From Lentibacillus sp. CBA3610 (GTDB lineage: Bacteria; Bacillota; Bacilli; Bacillales; Amphibacillaceae), in the NCBI RefSeq assembly GCF_013373365.1, contig NZ_CP035925.1, positions 3,410,001-3,474,000 of the forward strand: a stretch of 64,000 bases of DNA, read 5' to 3'. The translations under genes were made by a program, and so were the position numbers. Positions 1 to 8,833 of this stretch are shown here, in pieces; positions within the stretch are counted from its first letter, which is position 1, and each line of letters begins with the position of its first letter. The notes below the pieces were generated by a model, which worked only from the letters and a program-made list of their open reading frames with translations, ran no database searches and had not been told where the DNA came from.

Positions 1-726
1 CCGGATGCTTTTGCTGAGATCCATTCCACTAATCATGTCCCGACTGCAGCCGGTTTCGCATCGTCTGCTTCCGGGTTTGCCGCTTTAGCTGCAGCGGCGG
101 CTAAGGCCATCGATTTACCAACTGATGAACAGAAACTTTCAATTTTGACGAGACAAGGGTCTGGTTCCGCATGCAGGTCGATTTATGGCGGGTTTGTCGA
201 ATGGGAGAAAGGTGCAAAGGCTGATGGATCTGATTCGCACGCTGTCCCGATTGCGCCTGCCGATCATTGGGATATCAGGGTTGCTGCTGTTGTTTTATCG
301 TCTGCCGAGAAGAAAGTGTTAAGCCGGGAAGGGATGAGACGGACAGTGGAAACATCAGCTTACTATCCTGCTTGGGTGGACAGTATTCCGGATGATCTGG
401 CCGCGATCAAAGACGGTATTGCGGAAAGGGATTTTGAAAAAGTGGGGGAGATAGCCGAAGCGAATTGCCTGCGGATGCATGCGACAACATTGGCTGCTAA
501 TCCCCCGTTCAGTTACTGGCACAGTACGACTTTGTCAATAATGCAAGCTGTTCGGGACTTGCGGTCAGCTGGTGTCCCGGCGTTTTTCACGATTGATGCG
601 GGACCAAATGTGAAGGTTCTTTACCTGCCTGAATATGAAGCGACAATTAAGGAAACGCTCCGTAACGTTCCCGGTGTTCATGATGTGACAGTAAGCAGGC
701 CCGGCCAAGGCGTATCCTACATTTAG
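1..726 (+). CDS. mvaD: Diphosphomevalonate decarboxylase, 5'-truncated by window edge
   Basis: Reading frame 1 is open from the first base to the TAG at 724-726, so the N-terminus lies outside the window. It encodes a GHMP-superfamily enzyme that decarboxylates mevalonate diphosphate to isopentenyl diphosphate using ATP. The motifs seen are NHVPTAAGFASSASGFAAL (ATP-binding glycine/serine loop, bases about 35-90) and GSGSACRSIYGGFVEW just after it, both characteristic of MvaD. It lies 12 bases upstream of mvaK2, as in the mvaK1-mvaD-mvaK2 operons of other Firmicutes, so mvaK1 is expected just before the window. Family assignment is firm. Confidence 0.95.
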   Translation, partial: PDAFAEIHSTNHVPTAAGFASSASGFAALAAAAAKAIDLPTDEQKLSILTRQGSGSACRSIYGGFVEWEKGAKADGSDSHAVPIAPADHWDIRVAAVVLSSAEKKVLSREGMRRTVETSAYYPAWVDSIPDDLAAIKDGIAERDFEKVGEIAEANCLRMHATTLAANPPFSYWHSTTLSIMQAVRDLRSAGVPAFFTIDAGPNVKVLYLPEYEATIKETLRNVPGVHDVTVSRPGQGVSYI

Positions 727-738
727 GGGTTGAACAAG

Positions 739-1835
739 TTGTCCGATTCCACTTTAACAGTAAAAGTCCCGGGAAAATTGATGGTTGCCGGGGAGTTTGC
801 TGTCCTTGAAAAACATCAAAAATTAGTTGTGATGGCAGTTGATCGCTTGTGTACGCAACGTTAAAAGAAAGCAGCGACAATCGTCTGACGCTTGAGACAT
901 TTGATCTGCACGATTTAGCATGGACCTGTGAAAATAATGAAATCCACGTCAAAACGGATGATGAACGCGTACGGTTTGTGGAAGAAGCGATGCATGTTGT
1001 CCATACATATTTAAATGAGAATAATATTGAGCTGGATCCATTCCATCTTTCCATTCGAAGTGAATTGGATGATGCATCAGGAAGAAAATATGGCCTTGGG
1101 TCGAGTGCTGCAGTTGTCACATCCGTGGTGGCGGCTATGTTGATGAAATTTTTGCCCGAAAAGCCGTCTGAAAAGCTGATTTTCAAATTGGCGGCTATTT
1201 CACACGTGAAAACACAAGGAAGCGGGTCTGGCGCTGATGTAGCTGCCTCTTCCTATGGCGGATTTTTGCAATATGCATCATTCCAGGCAGACTGGCTTCA
1301 GGCTGCTTATTATGACTCCGTGAGTATTACGGAGCTCGTAAAAAAGGACTGGCTTTATTTTCATGTTCAACCGATCAAGCTGCCGAAAGATTTGTATATG
1401 TGTATCGGATGGACGGGAAAGCCTGCCTCCACACATCAATTGGTTATTGGGATTGCCAGACTCAAGACGGATAATCCACCATTATACGAACAGTTTCTGA
1501 CAGACAGTGAAAAAGCCGTCAGCACTTTTTTAAATGGTATTGATCGGGGTGAGCCTTCATCCATCATCGACGGGACAAAACAAAATCGTCAGGCACTGGC
1601 TGCTGTTGGCAGACATGCTGATGTTAATATTGAGACACCCTTATTAAAAACACTCTGTGACCTCGCCGAAGAATATGGCGGTGCCGGGAAGCCATCAGGT
1701 GCCGGCGGCGGTGACTGCGGGATTGCATTTCTGCCGTCCCGTGAAAAAGCTGAAAAACTGGCCAAAGCATGGGAACAAGCAGGAATTAAACCGTTGACTA
1801 TCGTTGCCTCACAGACAGGAGCGGCTGAAACATAA
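739..1835 (+). pseudogene. mvaK2: Phosphomevalonate kinase, single-base frameshift near N-terminus
   Basis: Phosphomevalonate kinase phosphorylates mevalonate 5-phosphate to the diphosphate in the cytosol. A TTG start at 739 opens LSDSTLTVKVPGKLMVAGEF (GHMP N-terminal strand) and continues to AVDR; at about 847 the frame breaks to a stop at 862. The same protein resumes one frame over from 849 (VYATLKESSDNRLTL) to the stop at 1835. One missing T in the TT at 847-848 would restore VDRFVYATL. The rest is intact, with the GLGSSAAV ATP loop and the C-terminal PSGAGGGDCG motif. Total length about 365 residues fits the family. The pathway is normally essential, so a sequencing deletion is as likely as a real mutation. 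Confidence 0.88.
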
Positions 1836-1880
1836 GAAAAAACGCTGACGCGTCTTTTCAGATACCAGGGGTCGGATTGG

Positions 1881-1908
1881 CAGAAATCGGCGAGTTAGCC
1901 GATTTCTG
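1881..1908. repeat. Palindromic core of a dispersed repeat (copy A)
   Basis: An 11-bp inverted repeat, CAGAAATCGGC / GCCGATTTCTG with a 6-base loop, sits between mvaK2 and its terminator. The AAATCGGC...GCCGATTT core recurs at 4901-4925 and, less perfectly, near 15300-15325. Confidence 0.6.
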
Positions 1909-1951
1909 TACCTGAAAACGACATTTAAAATTTTATGCTATCTTTTCAATC

Positions 1952-1994
1952 AAAAAAAGCAGGATTGACTGATATGAGCCAATCCTGTTTTTTT
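1952..1994 (+). terminator. Rho-independent terminator after mvaK2
   Basis: A-run, then CAGGATTG / CAATCCTG stem with an 11-base loop, followed by seven T residues. It closes the mevalonate operon and works in either direction by symmetry of its A and T tracts. Confidence 0.85.
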
Positions 1995-2051
1995 GTATGT
2001 CAATCTCACTATAGGGGGTCGGACTGTATATATATACATTTTTTTGTCGAG

Positions 2052-2081
2052 TTGAGTCATTGTTCAACTTTTGGCTAAAAT
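2052..2081 (+). promoter_or_regulatory. Putative SigA promoter for arginase
   Basis: TTGAGT (2052-2057) and TAAAAT (2076-2081) are separated by 18 bases, 22 bases upstream of the arginase ATG. A GTTGA...TCAAC inverted repeat overlaps the -35 region. Prediction from sequence only. Confidence 0.4.
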
Positions 2082-2103
2082 AGGGAAAAGAGGAGGCTAT
2101 TTT

Positions 2104-3006
2104 ATGCTGAAAAATATGTCCGTTATTGGCGTTCCTATGGATTTAGGCCAAAGCCGCCGGGGAGTCGACATGGGCCCAAGCGCCATTCGTTATGCAGGTG
2201 TTACGGAGCGCCTTGAAGATCTGAAATATCATATCAATGACCTGGGCGATGTGGCAGTTTCCCGCCCGGATAGCGAAAACACTATACAAGAAGGCAATTT
2301 ACGCAATCTGCAGCAAGTATCAAAAAGCAATCAGACACTTGCGGAAATGGTCGATCAGGAAATTGAGAAGAACCGTTTTCCATTAGTATTAGGCGGCGAT
2401 CATAGTATTGCTATCGGCAGTTTGGCAGGAACAGCGAAACATTATGAAAACCTGGGAGTTATCTGGTATGACGCACATGGTGATTTGAATTCCGGTGAAA
2501 CGTCACCATCAGGTAATATACATGGGATGCCACTGGCTGTGAGTCTCGGAATTGGCCATGAAAGACTCACGAATATTCTGGACTATGCACCAAAAGTAAA
2601 GCATGAAAACATCGTCATTATCGGAGCACGTTCACTTGACCCGGGAGAGAAAGAGCTGATCCGGGAAACAGGAATCACCGTTTACTCCATGCATGAAATC
2701 GACCGGTTGGGGATGCCTCAAGTGATGGCTGAAACGATTGATTATCTGAAAGAGCGGACAGATGGTGTTCATTTGAGTCTTGATCTGGATGGATTGGATC
2801 CTGAAGAAGCGCCCGGAGTGGGTACACCGGAGATTGGCGGCCTGTCTTATCGTGAAAGTCACCTGGCCATGGAAATGCTGTCAGAGGCCGATATTTTGAC
2901 ATCAGCAGAATTTGTCGAAGTTAATCCAATCCTTGATGATAAAAATAAAACAGCTACAATGGCGGTCGGATTAATCGGCTCGCTATTTGGCGAAAAACTG
3001 AAATAG
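2104..3006 (+). CDS. rocF: Arginase
   Basis: Hydrolyses arginine to ornithine and urea, a dinuclear-manganese cytosolic enzyme of arginine catabolism. All ureohydrolase metal-ligand motifs are visible: GGDHS (His100), DAHGDLN (Asp123, His125, Asp127) and SLDLDGLDP (Asp227, Asp229). The 300-residue length is that of Bacillus RocF. I chose the ATG at 2104 because an AGAGGAGG ribosome site lies 7 bases before it; a longer in-frame reading from 2071 lacks one. It stands alone, bounded by terminators on both sides, rather than in a roc operon. Agmatinase is the alternative, but sequence motifs and length favour arginase. Confidence 0.93.
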   Translation: MLKNMSVIGVPMDLGQSRRGVDMGPSAIRYAGVTERLEDLKYHINDLGDVAVSRPDSENTIQEGNLRNLQQVSKSNQTLAEMVDQEIEKNRFPLVLGGDHSIAIGSLAGTAKHYENLGVIWYDAHGDLNSGETSPSGNIHGMPLAVSLGIGHERLTNILDYAPKVKHENIVIIGARSLDPGEKELIRETGITVYSMHEIDRLGMPQVMAETIDYLKERTDGVHLSLDLDGLDPEEAPGVGTPEIGGLSYRESHLAMEMLSEADILTSAEFVEVNPILDDKNKTATMAVGLIGSLFGEKLK

Positions 3007-3058
3007 AATTGATATTCAAAGACGAAATAAAACCTGCTTACCGCTGGACCTATCTCAT

Positions 3059-3091
3059 AAAAAAGACATCCTTACCCTCGGATGTCTTTTT
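3059..3091. terminator. Bidirectional terminator between rocF and the Spo0E-like gene
   Basis: AAAAAAGACATCC / GGATGTCTTTTT with an 8-base loop. A-rich on one side and T-rich on the other, so it serves both converging genes. Confidence 0.85.
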
Positions 3092-3093
3092 AG

Positions 3094-3288
3094 CTATATA
3101 TGTAATGAAAGACTTTCGTAATTCCCCTTTTGTAAACGTTCAGCATTCTGATATTCATTCAATAAATCATCCAGCTGCTTGCTCACTTTTATGACAGCCA
3201 GGGATGTTAAGCCATATTGCTTACTGAGTTCCAGCATTTCATGACGGTAGTTCTCAATTTTTTCTAACAATATTGAATGATTATCCAC
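3094..3288 (-). CDS. Spo0E-like aspartyl-phosphate phosphatase
   Basis: A 64-residue protein of the Spo0E family, small two-helix phosphatases that dephosphorylate Spo0A-P and so restrain sporulation. The sequence shows a first helix (LLEKIENYRHEMLELSKQYG) and a second with the family signature VSKQLDDLLNEYQ, matching SxxLDxL. A longer reading from 3333 has no ribosome site; a GGAGGG lies 6 bases before a GTG at 3288, which I take as the start. It converges on rocF and shares its terminator. The presence of this family supports a spore-forming host. Which phosphorelay protein it acts on cannot be told from sequence. Confidence 0.82.
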   Translation of the reverse strand: MDNHSILLEKIENYRHEMLELSKQYGLTSLAVIKVSKQLDDLLNEYQNAERLQKGNYESLSLHI

Positions 3289-3514
3289 AAAAGGCCCTCC
3301 ATTTTTAGTATAATTGTAATATAAACTACCCAATTAACCGGGGTGATAAACGGTTTTATCGCATATTTAACAGACTGGGCCGGTGAAAATGTTACATCCT
3401 CAAAAAGCACGATTTTTTTAAGCAGTGCATCATTGGCATAAAACTGGCTTGAATCAGGCAAAAAGCGAGCATTTTGAACTGAAATCTGCAAATAAAAAAA
3501 CCCATAAAAATTTT

Positions 3515-3541
3515 TGAAACCTTATACGGTGTTAGTTCGTA
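3515..3541 (+). promoter_or_regulatory. SigW-type ECF promoter (autoregulatory) for sigW-rsiW
   Basis: TGAAAC (3515-3520), 17-base spacer, CGTA (3538-3541), which matches the known SigW recognition sequence, 35 bases upstream of the sigW ATG. A nearly identical arrangement precedes UPF0182 at 35351. Confidence 0.85.
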
Positions 3542-3576
3542 TGGATAATACCGCATAGTAAGCGGAGGTACAAGAG

Positions 3577-4140
3577 ATGGATTCGATGATCAAGGAGAAA
3601 GTCAAAAAGGTTAAACGAGGAGATCAATCAGCTTTTGAAGATATTGTATCCTTTTATCAGCAAAAAATTTATCAGCATTGTTACCGTATGCTCGGCAATA
3701 CGTACGAAGCGGAGGATATTGGGCAGGAAACGTTTGTTCGTGCCTATGTCAACATTCATTCCTTTGATGACAAACGCAAATTTTCAACGTGGCTCTATCG
3801 AATTGCGACCAACCTGACAATTGACCGGATACGAAAACGTAAACCGGATTATTACCTTGATGCAGAAATTAAAGGGATAGAAGGATTGACTATGTACTCC
3901 CAGCTGGCTGCAGATAATCGGCTTCCTGAAGAGGAAGTGCAAGGGATGGAGCTTCAGGATTATATAACACGGGAGATTTACGGACTGCCGCCCAAATACC
4001 GGAGCGTCATTATTCTAAGATATTTAGAAGAATTTTCATTGCAGGAAATCAGTGACATATTGGATATCCCGCTTGGTACGGTAAAAACCCGGATACATCG
4101 AGGGCGTGAAGCTTTACGGAAAAAGCTTCGTCATGTGTAA
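3577..4140 (+). CDS. sigW: ECF RNA polymerase sigma factor SigW
   Basis: A 187-residue group 4 sigma factor that directs the cell-envelope stress regulon. Region 2 (about 20-90) contains [21 protein letters not shown] and the -10 recognition helix [20 protein letters not shown]; region 4 (about 130-185) has the helix-turn-helix [20 protein letters not shown]. Length and sequence fit Bacillus SigW rather than SigX or SigM. GGAGGT lies 8 bases before the ATG. It is followed by its anti-sigma gene after 14 bases and preceded by a SigW-type promoter, so it is probably autoregulated. Confidence 0.94.
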   Translation: MDSMIKEKVKKVKRGDQSAFEDIVSFYQQKIYQHCYRMLGNTYEAEDIGQETFVRAYVNIHSFDDKRKFSTWLYRIATNLTIDRIRKRKPDYYLDAEIKGIEGLTMYSQLAADNRLPEEEVQGMELQDYITREIYGLPPKYRSVIILRYLEEFSLQEISDILDIPLGTVKTRIHRGREALRKKLRHV

Positions 4141-4154
4141 AGGAGTGTGATCGC

Positions 4155-4820
4155 ATGGATTGCAGCAAAGAGGCCATACAGCTCATGCATAGATATTTGG
4201 ATGGGGATCTCATAAAACAGGAAGAAGATAAACTGCGCACTCACCTGGAGGATTGTGAGGCATGTCAAAAACATTTCCATGAACTGAAGCGTACGATTAC
4301 ACTCGTTCAAAGTGCCGGGCAAATCAGTGCACCTGATGACTTCACGAACAACGTCATGCAGAATTTGCCGGCTGAAAAGAAACGTGTTAAATATACACGC
4401 TGGTTTAAAGCACATCCTATTTTAACATCAGCTGCTATTTTCTTTATTTTGATGTTCAGTGGGATGTTTTCAACCTGGAATCAGGGTAATGAACTGGTTG
4501 TTTCCAAACAGGAGAACCTGGAGATACGAGGGGATACTGTCATTGTACCCGAGGATGTGACTGTATCGGGTGACTTAGTCGTTAAAAATGGCGATTTACG
4601 AATAGATGGAACGGTGGATGGCGATGTCCGGCTGATTAATGGTGAGCTGATCGACGAAGAAACTATTGAAGGGTCTCAACTGATGGCCTCAGCCGGTGAA
4701 ATCAACGGCGAGCTTCATCAGGTCGATCGGATGTTTGAGTGGCTCTGGTTTCAACTGAAGGATTTCTTTGAAAGTATCTTTTCACTTGGACATATCCAGA
4801 TAGTCGGTTTACAAAAATAA
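4155..4820 (+). CDS. rsiW: Anti-sigma-W factor RsiW
   Basis: Single-pass membrane protein that binds SigW through a zinc-binding cytoplasmic domain and releases it after regulated proteolysis. The ZAS motif is seen as His30-x3-Cys34-x2-Cys37 (HLEDCEAC) with Cys3 nearby. A hydrophobic segment at about 92-108 ([16 protein letters not shown]) is the transmembrane helix. The extracytoplasmic part contains repeated G-D-x-x-V/I strands ([20 protein letters not shown]), a small beta-solenoid-like stretch. At 221 residues it is near the usual length. It is co-transcribed with sigW and ended by a terminator. Confidence 0.92.
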   Translation: MDCSKEAIQLMHRYLDGDLIKQEEDKLRTHLEDCEACQKHFHELKRTITLVQSAGQISAPDDFTNNVMQNLPAEKKRVKYTRWFKAHPILTSAAIFFILMFSGMFSTWNQGNELVVSKQENLEIRGDTVIVPEDVTVSGDLVVKNGDLRIDGTVDGDVRLINGELIDEETIEGSQLMASAGEINGELHQVDRMFEWLWFQLKDFFESIFSLGHIQIVGLQK

Positions 4821-4830
4821 TTGGTGAGAG

Positions 4831-4856
4831 AAAACCTGGTTATCGCCAGGTTTTTA
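4831..4856 (+). terminator. Terminator of the sigW-rsiW operon
   Basis: AAAACCTGG / CCAGGTTTTT with a short loop, 10 bases after the rsiW stop. Confidence 0.85.
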
Positions 4857-4898
4857 TTAATCGGAAACAACGTATCAAATTTCGGTTGACGTTTTTAT

Positions 4899-4972
4899 AC
4901 GAGAATCGGCTGCCTCGCCGATTTCACCCAATCCGGCTTCTGGCATCTGACCTCTGGAAAAACGAGGCTGGC
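4899..4972. repeat. Dispersed repeat, copy B
   Basis: Core hairpin GAGAATCGGC / GCCGATTTC followed by an arm containing CATCTGACCTCTGGAAAAAC. The latter closely matches the right arm of copy C in the glmS leader (15343-15362), showing these are copies of one element. Confidence 0.6.
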
Positions 4973-5018
4973 CCTAAGTTTTTCTTATTGATAAATATAG
5001 GTGATACCATAAATAATA

Positions 5019-5027
5019 TGATATAAT
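5019..5027 (+). promoter_or_regulatory. Extended -10 promoter for cdaA-cdaR
   Basis: TGATATAAT (extended -10, TATAAT at 5022-5027) without a clear -35, about 55 bases upstream of the cdaA start. Confidence 0.45.
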
Positions 5028-5084
5028 GGGAGCGGTATTATGTATCGATAGGAGAGCACACTATGTATGGAAGGAAGTGTGAAC

Positions 5085-5906
5085 ATGCTTGATGGGGGAT
5101 TTAATCTTCTTGAATTACTGCGAATCGGCGTAGATATTGCTCTCGTCTGGTATGTTTTATATAAAATAATTATGCTGATCAGAGGCACGAAAGCCATTCA
5201 GCTGTTAAAAGGCATTGTAGTAGTGCTGCTCGTCTGGGCGGTCAGTATACTGCTTGAACTACATACGATTCAATATCTGACAAACCAGGTGATCAACTGG
5301 GGTTTTGTCGTCATTATCATCCTATTCCAGCCTGAGTTGAGAAGAGCATTGGAACAGATTGGCCGGGGGAATCTTTTTGCAAGAGGGTCAAAATCCGAGG
5401 AGGAAATACTGGAACAAAGAATCGAGTCAATCGTCCAATCGTGTCAGTACATGGCCAAGCGTCGGATTGGTGCACTGATATCCATTGAACGTGAAACAGG
5501 AATCGGTGAGTATGCCGAGACCGGGATTCCAATCCATGGAAAACTGACCCATCAATTACTGACAAATATATTTACGCCGAATACGCCGCTGCATGATGGT
5601 GCCGTGATTATAAAGGATGAAGAAATTTTTGCAGCTGCCTGCTATCTTCCATTATCCGAAAGCCCGTTCATCTCCAAAGAACTTGGTACAAGGCATCGGG
5701 CGGCAATGGGGATAAGCGAGGTTACCGATGCGATAACGATTGTCGTATCCGAGGAAACAGGAAATATCGCCGCTACGAAAAACGGAGAATTGAAACGGGA
5801 TCTCGATCAGGAGGGATTGCGCCATTATCTGCGTGAAACGCTATCCCTATCCATGAGAGCCTCTGAACATAAGTTGAGACATCAGAGGGGGAAAAAGAAT
5901 GGATAA
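5085..5906 (+). CDS. cdaA: Diadenylate cyclase CdaA
   Basis: Membrane-bound enzyme condensing two ATP into cyclic di-AMP, the second messenger for potassium and osmolyte homeostasis. Three N-terminal transmembrane helices occupy about residues 10-85, followed by a DAC (DisA_N) domain with the catalytic DGA (171-173) and RHR (203-205) motifs. I place the start at the ATG at 5085, with GGAAGG 8-13 bases upstream and a protein beginning like other CdaA (LLELLRIGVDIALVWYVLYK); an in-frame ATG at 5067 is possible. It overlaps cdaR by 8 bases, and glmM follows, the conserved cdaA-cdaR-glmM order in which GlmM also controls CdaA. Confidence 0.94.
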   Translation: MLDGGFNLLELLRIGVDIALVWYVLYKIIMLIRGTKAIQLLKGIVVVLLVWAVSILLELHTIQYLTNQVINWGFVVIIILFQPELRRALEQIGRGNLFARGSKSEEEILEQRIESIVQSCQYMAKRRIGALISIERETGIGEYAETGIPIHGKLTHQLLTNIFTPNTPLHDGAVIIKDEEIFAAACYLPLSESPFISKELGTRHRAAMGISEVTDAITIVVSEETGNIAATKNGELKRDLDQEGLRHYLRETLSLSMRASEHKLRHQRGKKNG

Positions 5907-7131
5907 TTGGTTTAAGAGTCGGTGGTTTGTCCGTGCTATTTCGTTAGCTTTTGCTATTGCATTATATGTTTTTGTCCAAGTCGAGATTGATCAATATCAG
6001 AACGACTCGCGGATATTTCCGAATACAGGCGCTGATGTTCAAACAGTTGAGAATGTCCCTGTCAATATCCGGATCGATGAAGAAAATTATGTGGTAAGTG
6101 GCGTACCCGAAGTGGCAAGTGTGACGCTTGAAGGCACAACAGGTACGATAACGGCCACAGCACGCCAGCAGAACTTTGATATATTTGTTGATCTGGAAGG
6201 ATTAGGTGAAGGTACTCATACCGTGACATTGGAGCATACCGATATTCCCGACGATGTCAGTATGTACATTGAGCCCAAAACAATCGAAGTGACAATTGAA
6301 GAACGGGCATCGGAAGAATTCGATGTTAACGTAGATTATATCAATGCTGGCGAGCTTCCTGATGGTTTGGAAATTGGTGAGTCACAGTCTGACCCTGGAC
6401 AAGTCACCATTACAAGTTCAAGGGAAGTGATTGAGCAGATTGCAATTGTCAAAGTGTATGTCGATATGGCTGGTGTAACAGAACCAATTGACAGCCGGGA
6501 AGTCCCCGTCAATGTTTATGATGCAGGCGGAAATGAATTGAATGTCCGGGTTGAGCCGGAAAATGTCAATGTCTCGGTTGATATAAACAACCCAAGTAAG
6601 GACGTCCCAGTGAATGTCCAGATATCAGGCGAACTTCCGGATGATTATTCATTATCCTCTATAACGCCTAATGTTGATGAAGTGGAAATTTTCGGAACAA
6701 GTGATGTCTTACAAGGTATAGAAGAAGTTTCAACGGAGGAGATTGATTTAGCAAATGTAACGGAATCAGGAACGGTTGATGTTGGATTTAATCCGCCTGA
6801 TGGTGCCAATGTACCTGATCCGGAAACGGTTGAAGTCACGGTGCAATTGGAACAAACCAGATCCATTGAGGGCATACCGATTGACGTTGAAAACCTTGAC
6901 GGTGGACAGGATATATCGTTTGTCGAACCGGAAAATGAGGAAATGACGCTAACCGTGACAGGGGCTCAGGCGGAAGTTAGTGAACTGACGGCCGATGATT
7001 TTCGTGCCGTGATAGATGCAGAAGGATTGGAAGATGGTGAACATGACATCCCGATCACGATAGAAAGTCCGGAAAACGTTGAAGCCGAGGGGGAATTCGA
7101 ACAGGTGACAGCTGAGATTTCATCAGAATAG
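5899..7131 (+). CDS. cdaR: CdaA regulatory protein CdaR (YbbR repeats)
   Basis: Membrane-anchored extracytoplasmic regulator of CdaA. One N-terminal transmembrane helix (about 11-28, FVRAISLAFAIALYVFVQVE) precedes about four YbbR beta-domains of roughly 85 residues, recognisable from recurring V-P-V-N-V/I signatures (ENVPVNIRI, REVPVNVYD, KDVPVNVQI, EGIPIDVEN). The exported part is strongly acidic, as expected in a halotolerant host. The gene overlaps cdaA by 8 bases and is probably translationally coupled to it. Confidence 0.9.
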   Translation: MDNWFKSRWFVRAISLAFAIALYVFVQVEIDQYQNDSRIFPNTGADVQTVENVPVNIRIDEENYVVSGVPEVASVTLEGTTGTITATARQQNFDIFVDLEGLGEGTHTVTLEHTDIPDDVSMYIEPKTIEVTIEERASEEFDVNVDYINAGELPDGLEIGESQSDPGQVTITSSREVIEQIAIVKVYVDMAGVTEPIDSREVPVNVYDAGGNELNVRVEPENVNVSVDINNPSKDVPVNVQISGELPDDYSLSSITPNVDEVEIFGTSDVLQGIEEVSTEEIDLANVTESGTVDVGFNPPDGANVPDPETVEVTVQLEQTRSIEGIPIDVENLDGGQDISFVEPENEEMTLTVTGAQAEVSELTADDFRAVIDAEGLEDGEHDIPITIESPENVEAEGEFEQVTAEISSE

Positions 7132-7240
7132 ATTCAGCGTAAATGTTCTTATTCATTTCTGTTCAAACAGGATAAAAAGAATTAATTATTTTAACAACCT
7201 CTAATAGTGGATAGACGGATGAAAAGGAGAGGTAATCGAG

Positions 7241-8587
7241 ATGGGAAAATATTTTGGAACAGATGGTGTCAGAGGGATAGCCAACACAGAATTGACATCA
7301 GAGTTAGCATATAAATTAGGCCGATTTGGCGGTTATGCATTAACAAAAGGCACTGATAAGCCCAAGATACTGATTGGACGGGATACACGTGTATCGGGAA
7401 ACATGCTTGAAGGCGCACTTGTTGCCGGATTGCTTTCGATTGGTGCCGAGGTCATGCGGCTTGGGGTTATTTCAACGCCAGGTGTTGCTTATTTGACACG
7501 AGCGATCAAAGCGGAAGCCGGTGTCATGATCTCCGCATCACACAATCCTGTCGAGGATAATGGCATTAAGTTTTTCGGACCGGATGGTTTTAAATTATCG
7601 GACGATGAAGAAAATGAGATTGAACAGCTGATGGAAGGCGGGGACAATCTTCCACGTCCGGTTGGCGCGGATATTGGTGTTATGAATGACTATTTTGTAG
7701 GCGGTCAGAAATACCTTTCCTTCCTTAAAGATTCGATTGATAATGATTTTGAGGGTATGCGGATTGCACTGGATTGCGCACATGGCGCAACGTCAAGCCT
7801 GGCGACACATTTGTTTGCTGATCTGGAAGCAGACATTGTTTCCATCGGTTCTTCACCGGATGGCCTGAACATTAATGATAATGTTGGTTCGACCCATCCG
7901 GAGGCTTTGCAGGAATTTGTCAAAGAAAAGGAAGCCGACCTGGGTCTCGCTTTTGACGGAGATGGCGACCGTTTGATTGCCGTCGATGAGAATGGGAATA
8001 CTGTCGATGGTGATCAGATCATGTACATTTGCGGAAAATATATGAATCAAAAAGGTGTATTGCGGCATAACACAGTTGTCTCAACCGTCATGAGCAATCT
8101 CGGATTTTATAAGGCGCTGGAGGAAAATGGTATGCGCAGTGATAAGACAGCCGTTGGTGACCGCTATGTCATGGAGGAAATGCGTAATGGCGGTTACAAT
8201 CTTGGCGGCGAACAATCGGGACATGTCATCTTCCTTGATCATAATACAACCGGTGATGGCATGCTGACAGCCCTCCAGCTGGTGAATGTTATTAGAGACA
8301 CGGAAAAGCCATTATCAGAGCTAGCCGGTGAGATGGATATTTATCCGCAAGTGCTAAAAAATGTGAAAGTCGTTGATAAACATAACGCCATGACGAATCC
8401 AAAAATTCAAGAAGCTATCGACCGTGTTGAAAGTGAGATGGGCGGGGAAGGCCGTGTCCTTGTACGTCCATCCGGCACTGAACCGCTCGTCCGGGTTATG
8501 GTAGAAGCACCTACTAAAGCGGATTGTGAAAAATATGCCGATCAGGTGGCAACGGTGATTGATGACCTGCTCGGGATGAAAGAATAA
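7241..8587 (+). CDS. glmM: Phosphoglucosamine mutase
   Basis: Interconverts glucosamine-6-phosphate and glucosamine-1-phosphate, feeding UDP-GlcNAc and peptidoglycan synthesis. The active-site phosphoserine motif ISASHNP has Ser100; the magnesium loop FDGDGDR lies near 240 and the C-terminal phosphate-binding loop [12 protein letters not shown] near 407. At 448 residues it is full length. GGAGAGG lies 10-16 bases before the ATG. The cdaA-cdaR-glmM cluster is conserved across Bacillales. glmS, normally next, is displaced by 6.8 kb of peptidase and toxin-antitoxin genes. Confidence 0.96.
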   Translation: MGKYFGTDGVRGIANTELTSELAYKLGRFGGYALTKGTDKPKILIGRDTRVSGNMLEGALVAGLLSIGAEVMRLGVISTPGVAYLTRAIKAEAGVMISASHNPVEDNGIKFFGPDGFKLSDDEENEIEQLMEGGDNLPRPVGADIGVMNDYFVGGQKYLSFLKDSIDNDFEGMRIALDCAHGATSSLATHLFADLEADIVSIGSSPDGLNINDNVGSTHPEALQEFVKEKEADLGLAFDGDGDRLIAVDENGNTVDGDQIMYICGKYMNQKGVLRHNTVVSTVMSNLGFYKALEENGMRSDKTAVGDRYVMEEMRNGGYNLGGEQSGHVIFLDHNTTGDGMLTALQLVNVIRDTEKPLSELAGEMDIYPQVLKNVKVVDKHNAMTNPKIQEAIDRVESEMGGEGRVLVRPSGTEPLVRVMVEAPTKADCEKYADQVATVIDDLLGMKE

Positions 8588-8682
8588 GGAAACTGCTCTG
8601 CTAAAATAACAGGTTCGGTTCCAAAACTGTCAGGGGAAACAAACACCAGCTGGTACTAACTGTAAAATAATAATTCATTTAA

Positions 8683-8716
8683 TAAACGCTCAGATATATA
8701 AGTTCTGAGCGTTTTA
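8683..8716 (+). terminator. Terminator after glmM
   Basis: AAACGCTCAGA / TCTGAGCGTTT with a TATATAAGT loop, about 100 bases after the glmM stop. Confidence 0.8.
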
Positions 8717-8752
8717 AAGTTAATATAAAATAGATAAAGGAAGGTGATTTTG

Positions 8753-8833
8753 TTGGAAAATGAAGCATTGCTGAGTCGCATGGTGCTACAATTGAATATA
8801 AAAGGAATCATTCAAGCAAGAACCACTCCCTAA
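8753..8833 (+). other. Short ORF with ribosome site, possible gene remnant
   Basis: AAGGAAGGTG (8738-8747) precedes a TTG that opens a 26-codon frame beginning LENEALLSRMVLQLNIKG and ending TARTTP-like after overlap with the convergent M1 peptidase 3' end. It looks like the start of a gene cut off by a rearrangement that brought in the peptidase. I do not recognise the family. It may also be chance. Confidence 0.25.

Noticed and set aside
647..1186. 179-codon minus-strand ORF opposite mvaD/mvaK2
   Set aside because: Shadow of the mevalonate genes; spans two genes and lacks start signals.
3264..3491. 75-codon minus-strand ORF upstream of the Spo0E-like gene
   Set aside because: No ribosome site or family resemblance; it overlaps the 5' end of the better-supported Spo0E-like gene.
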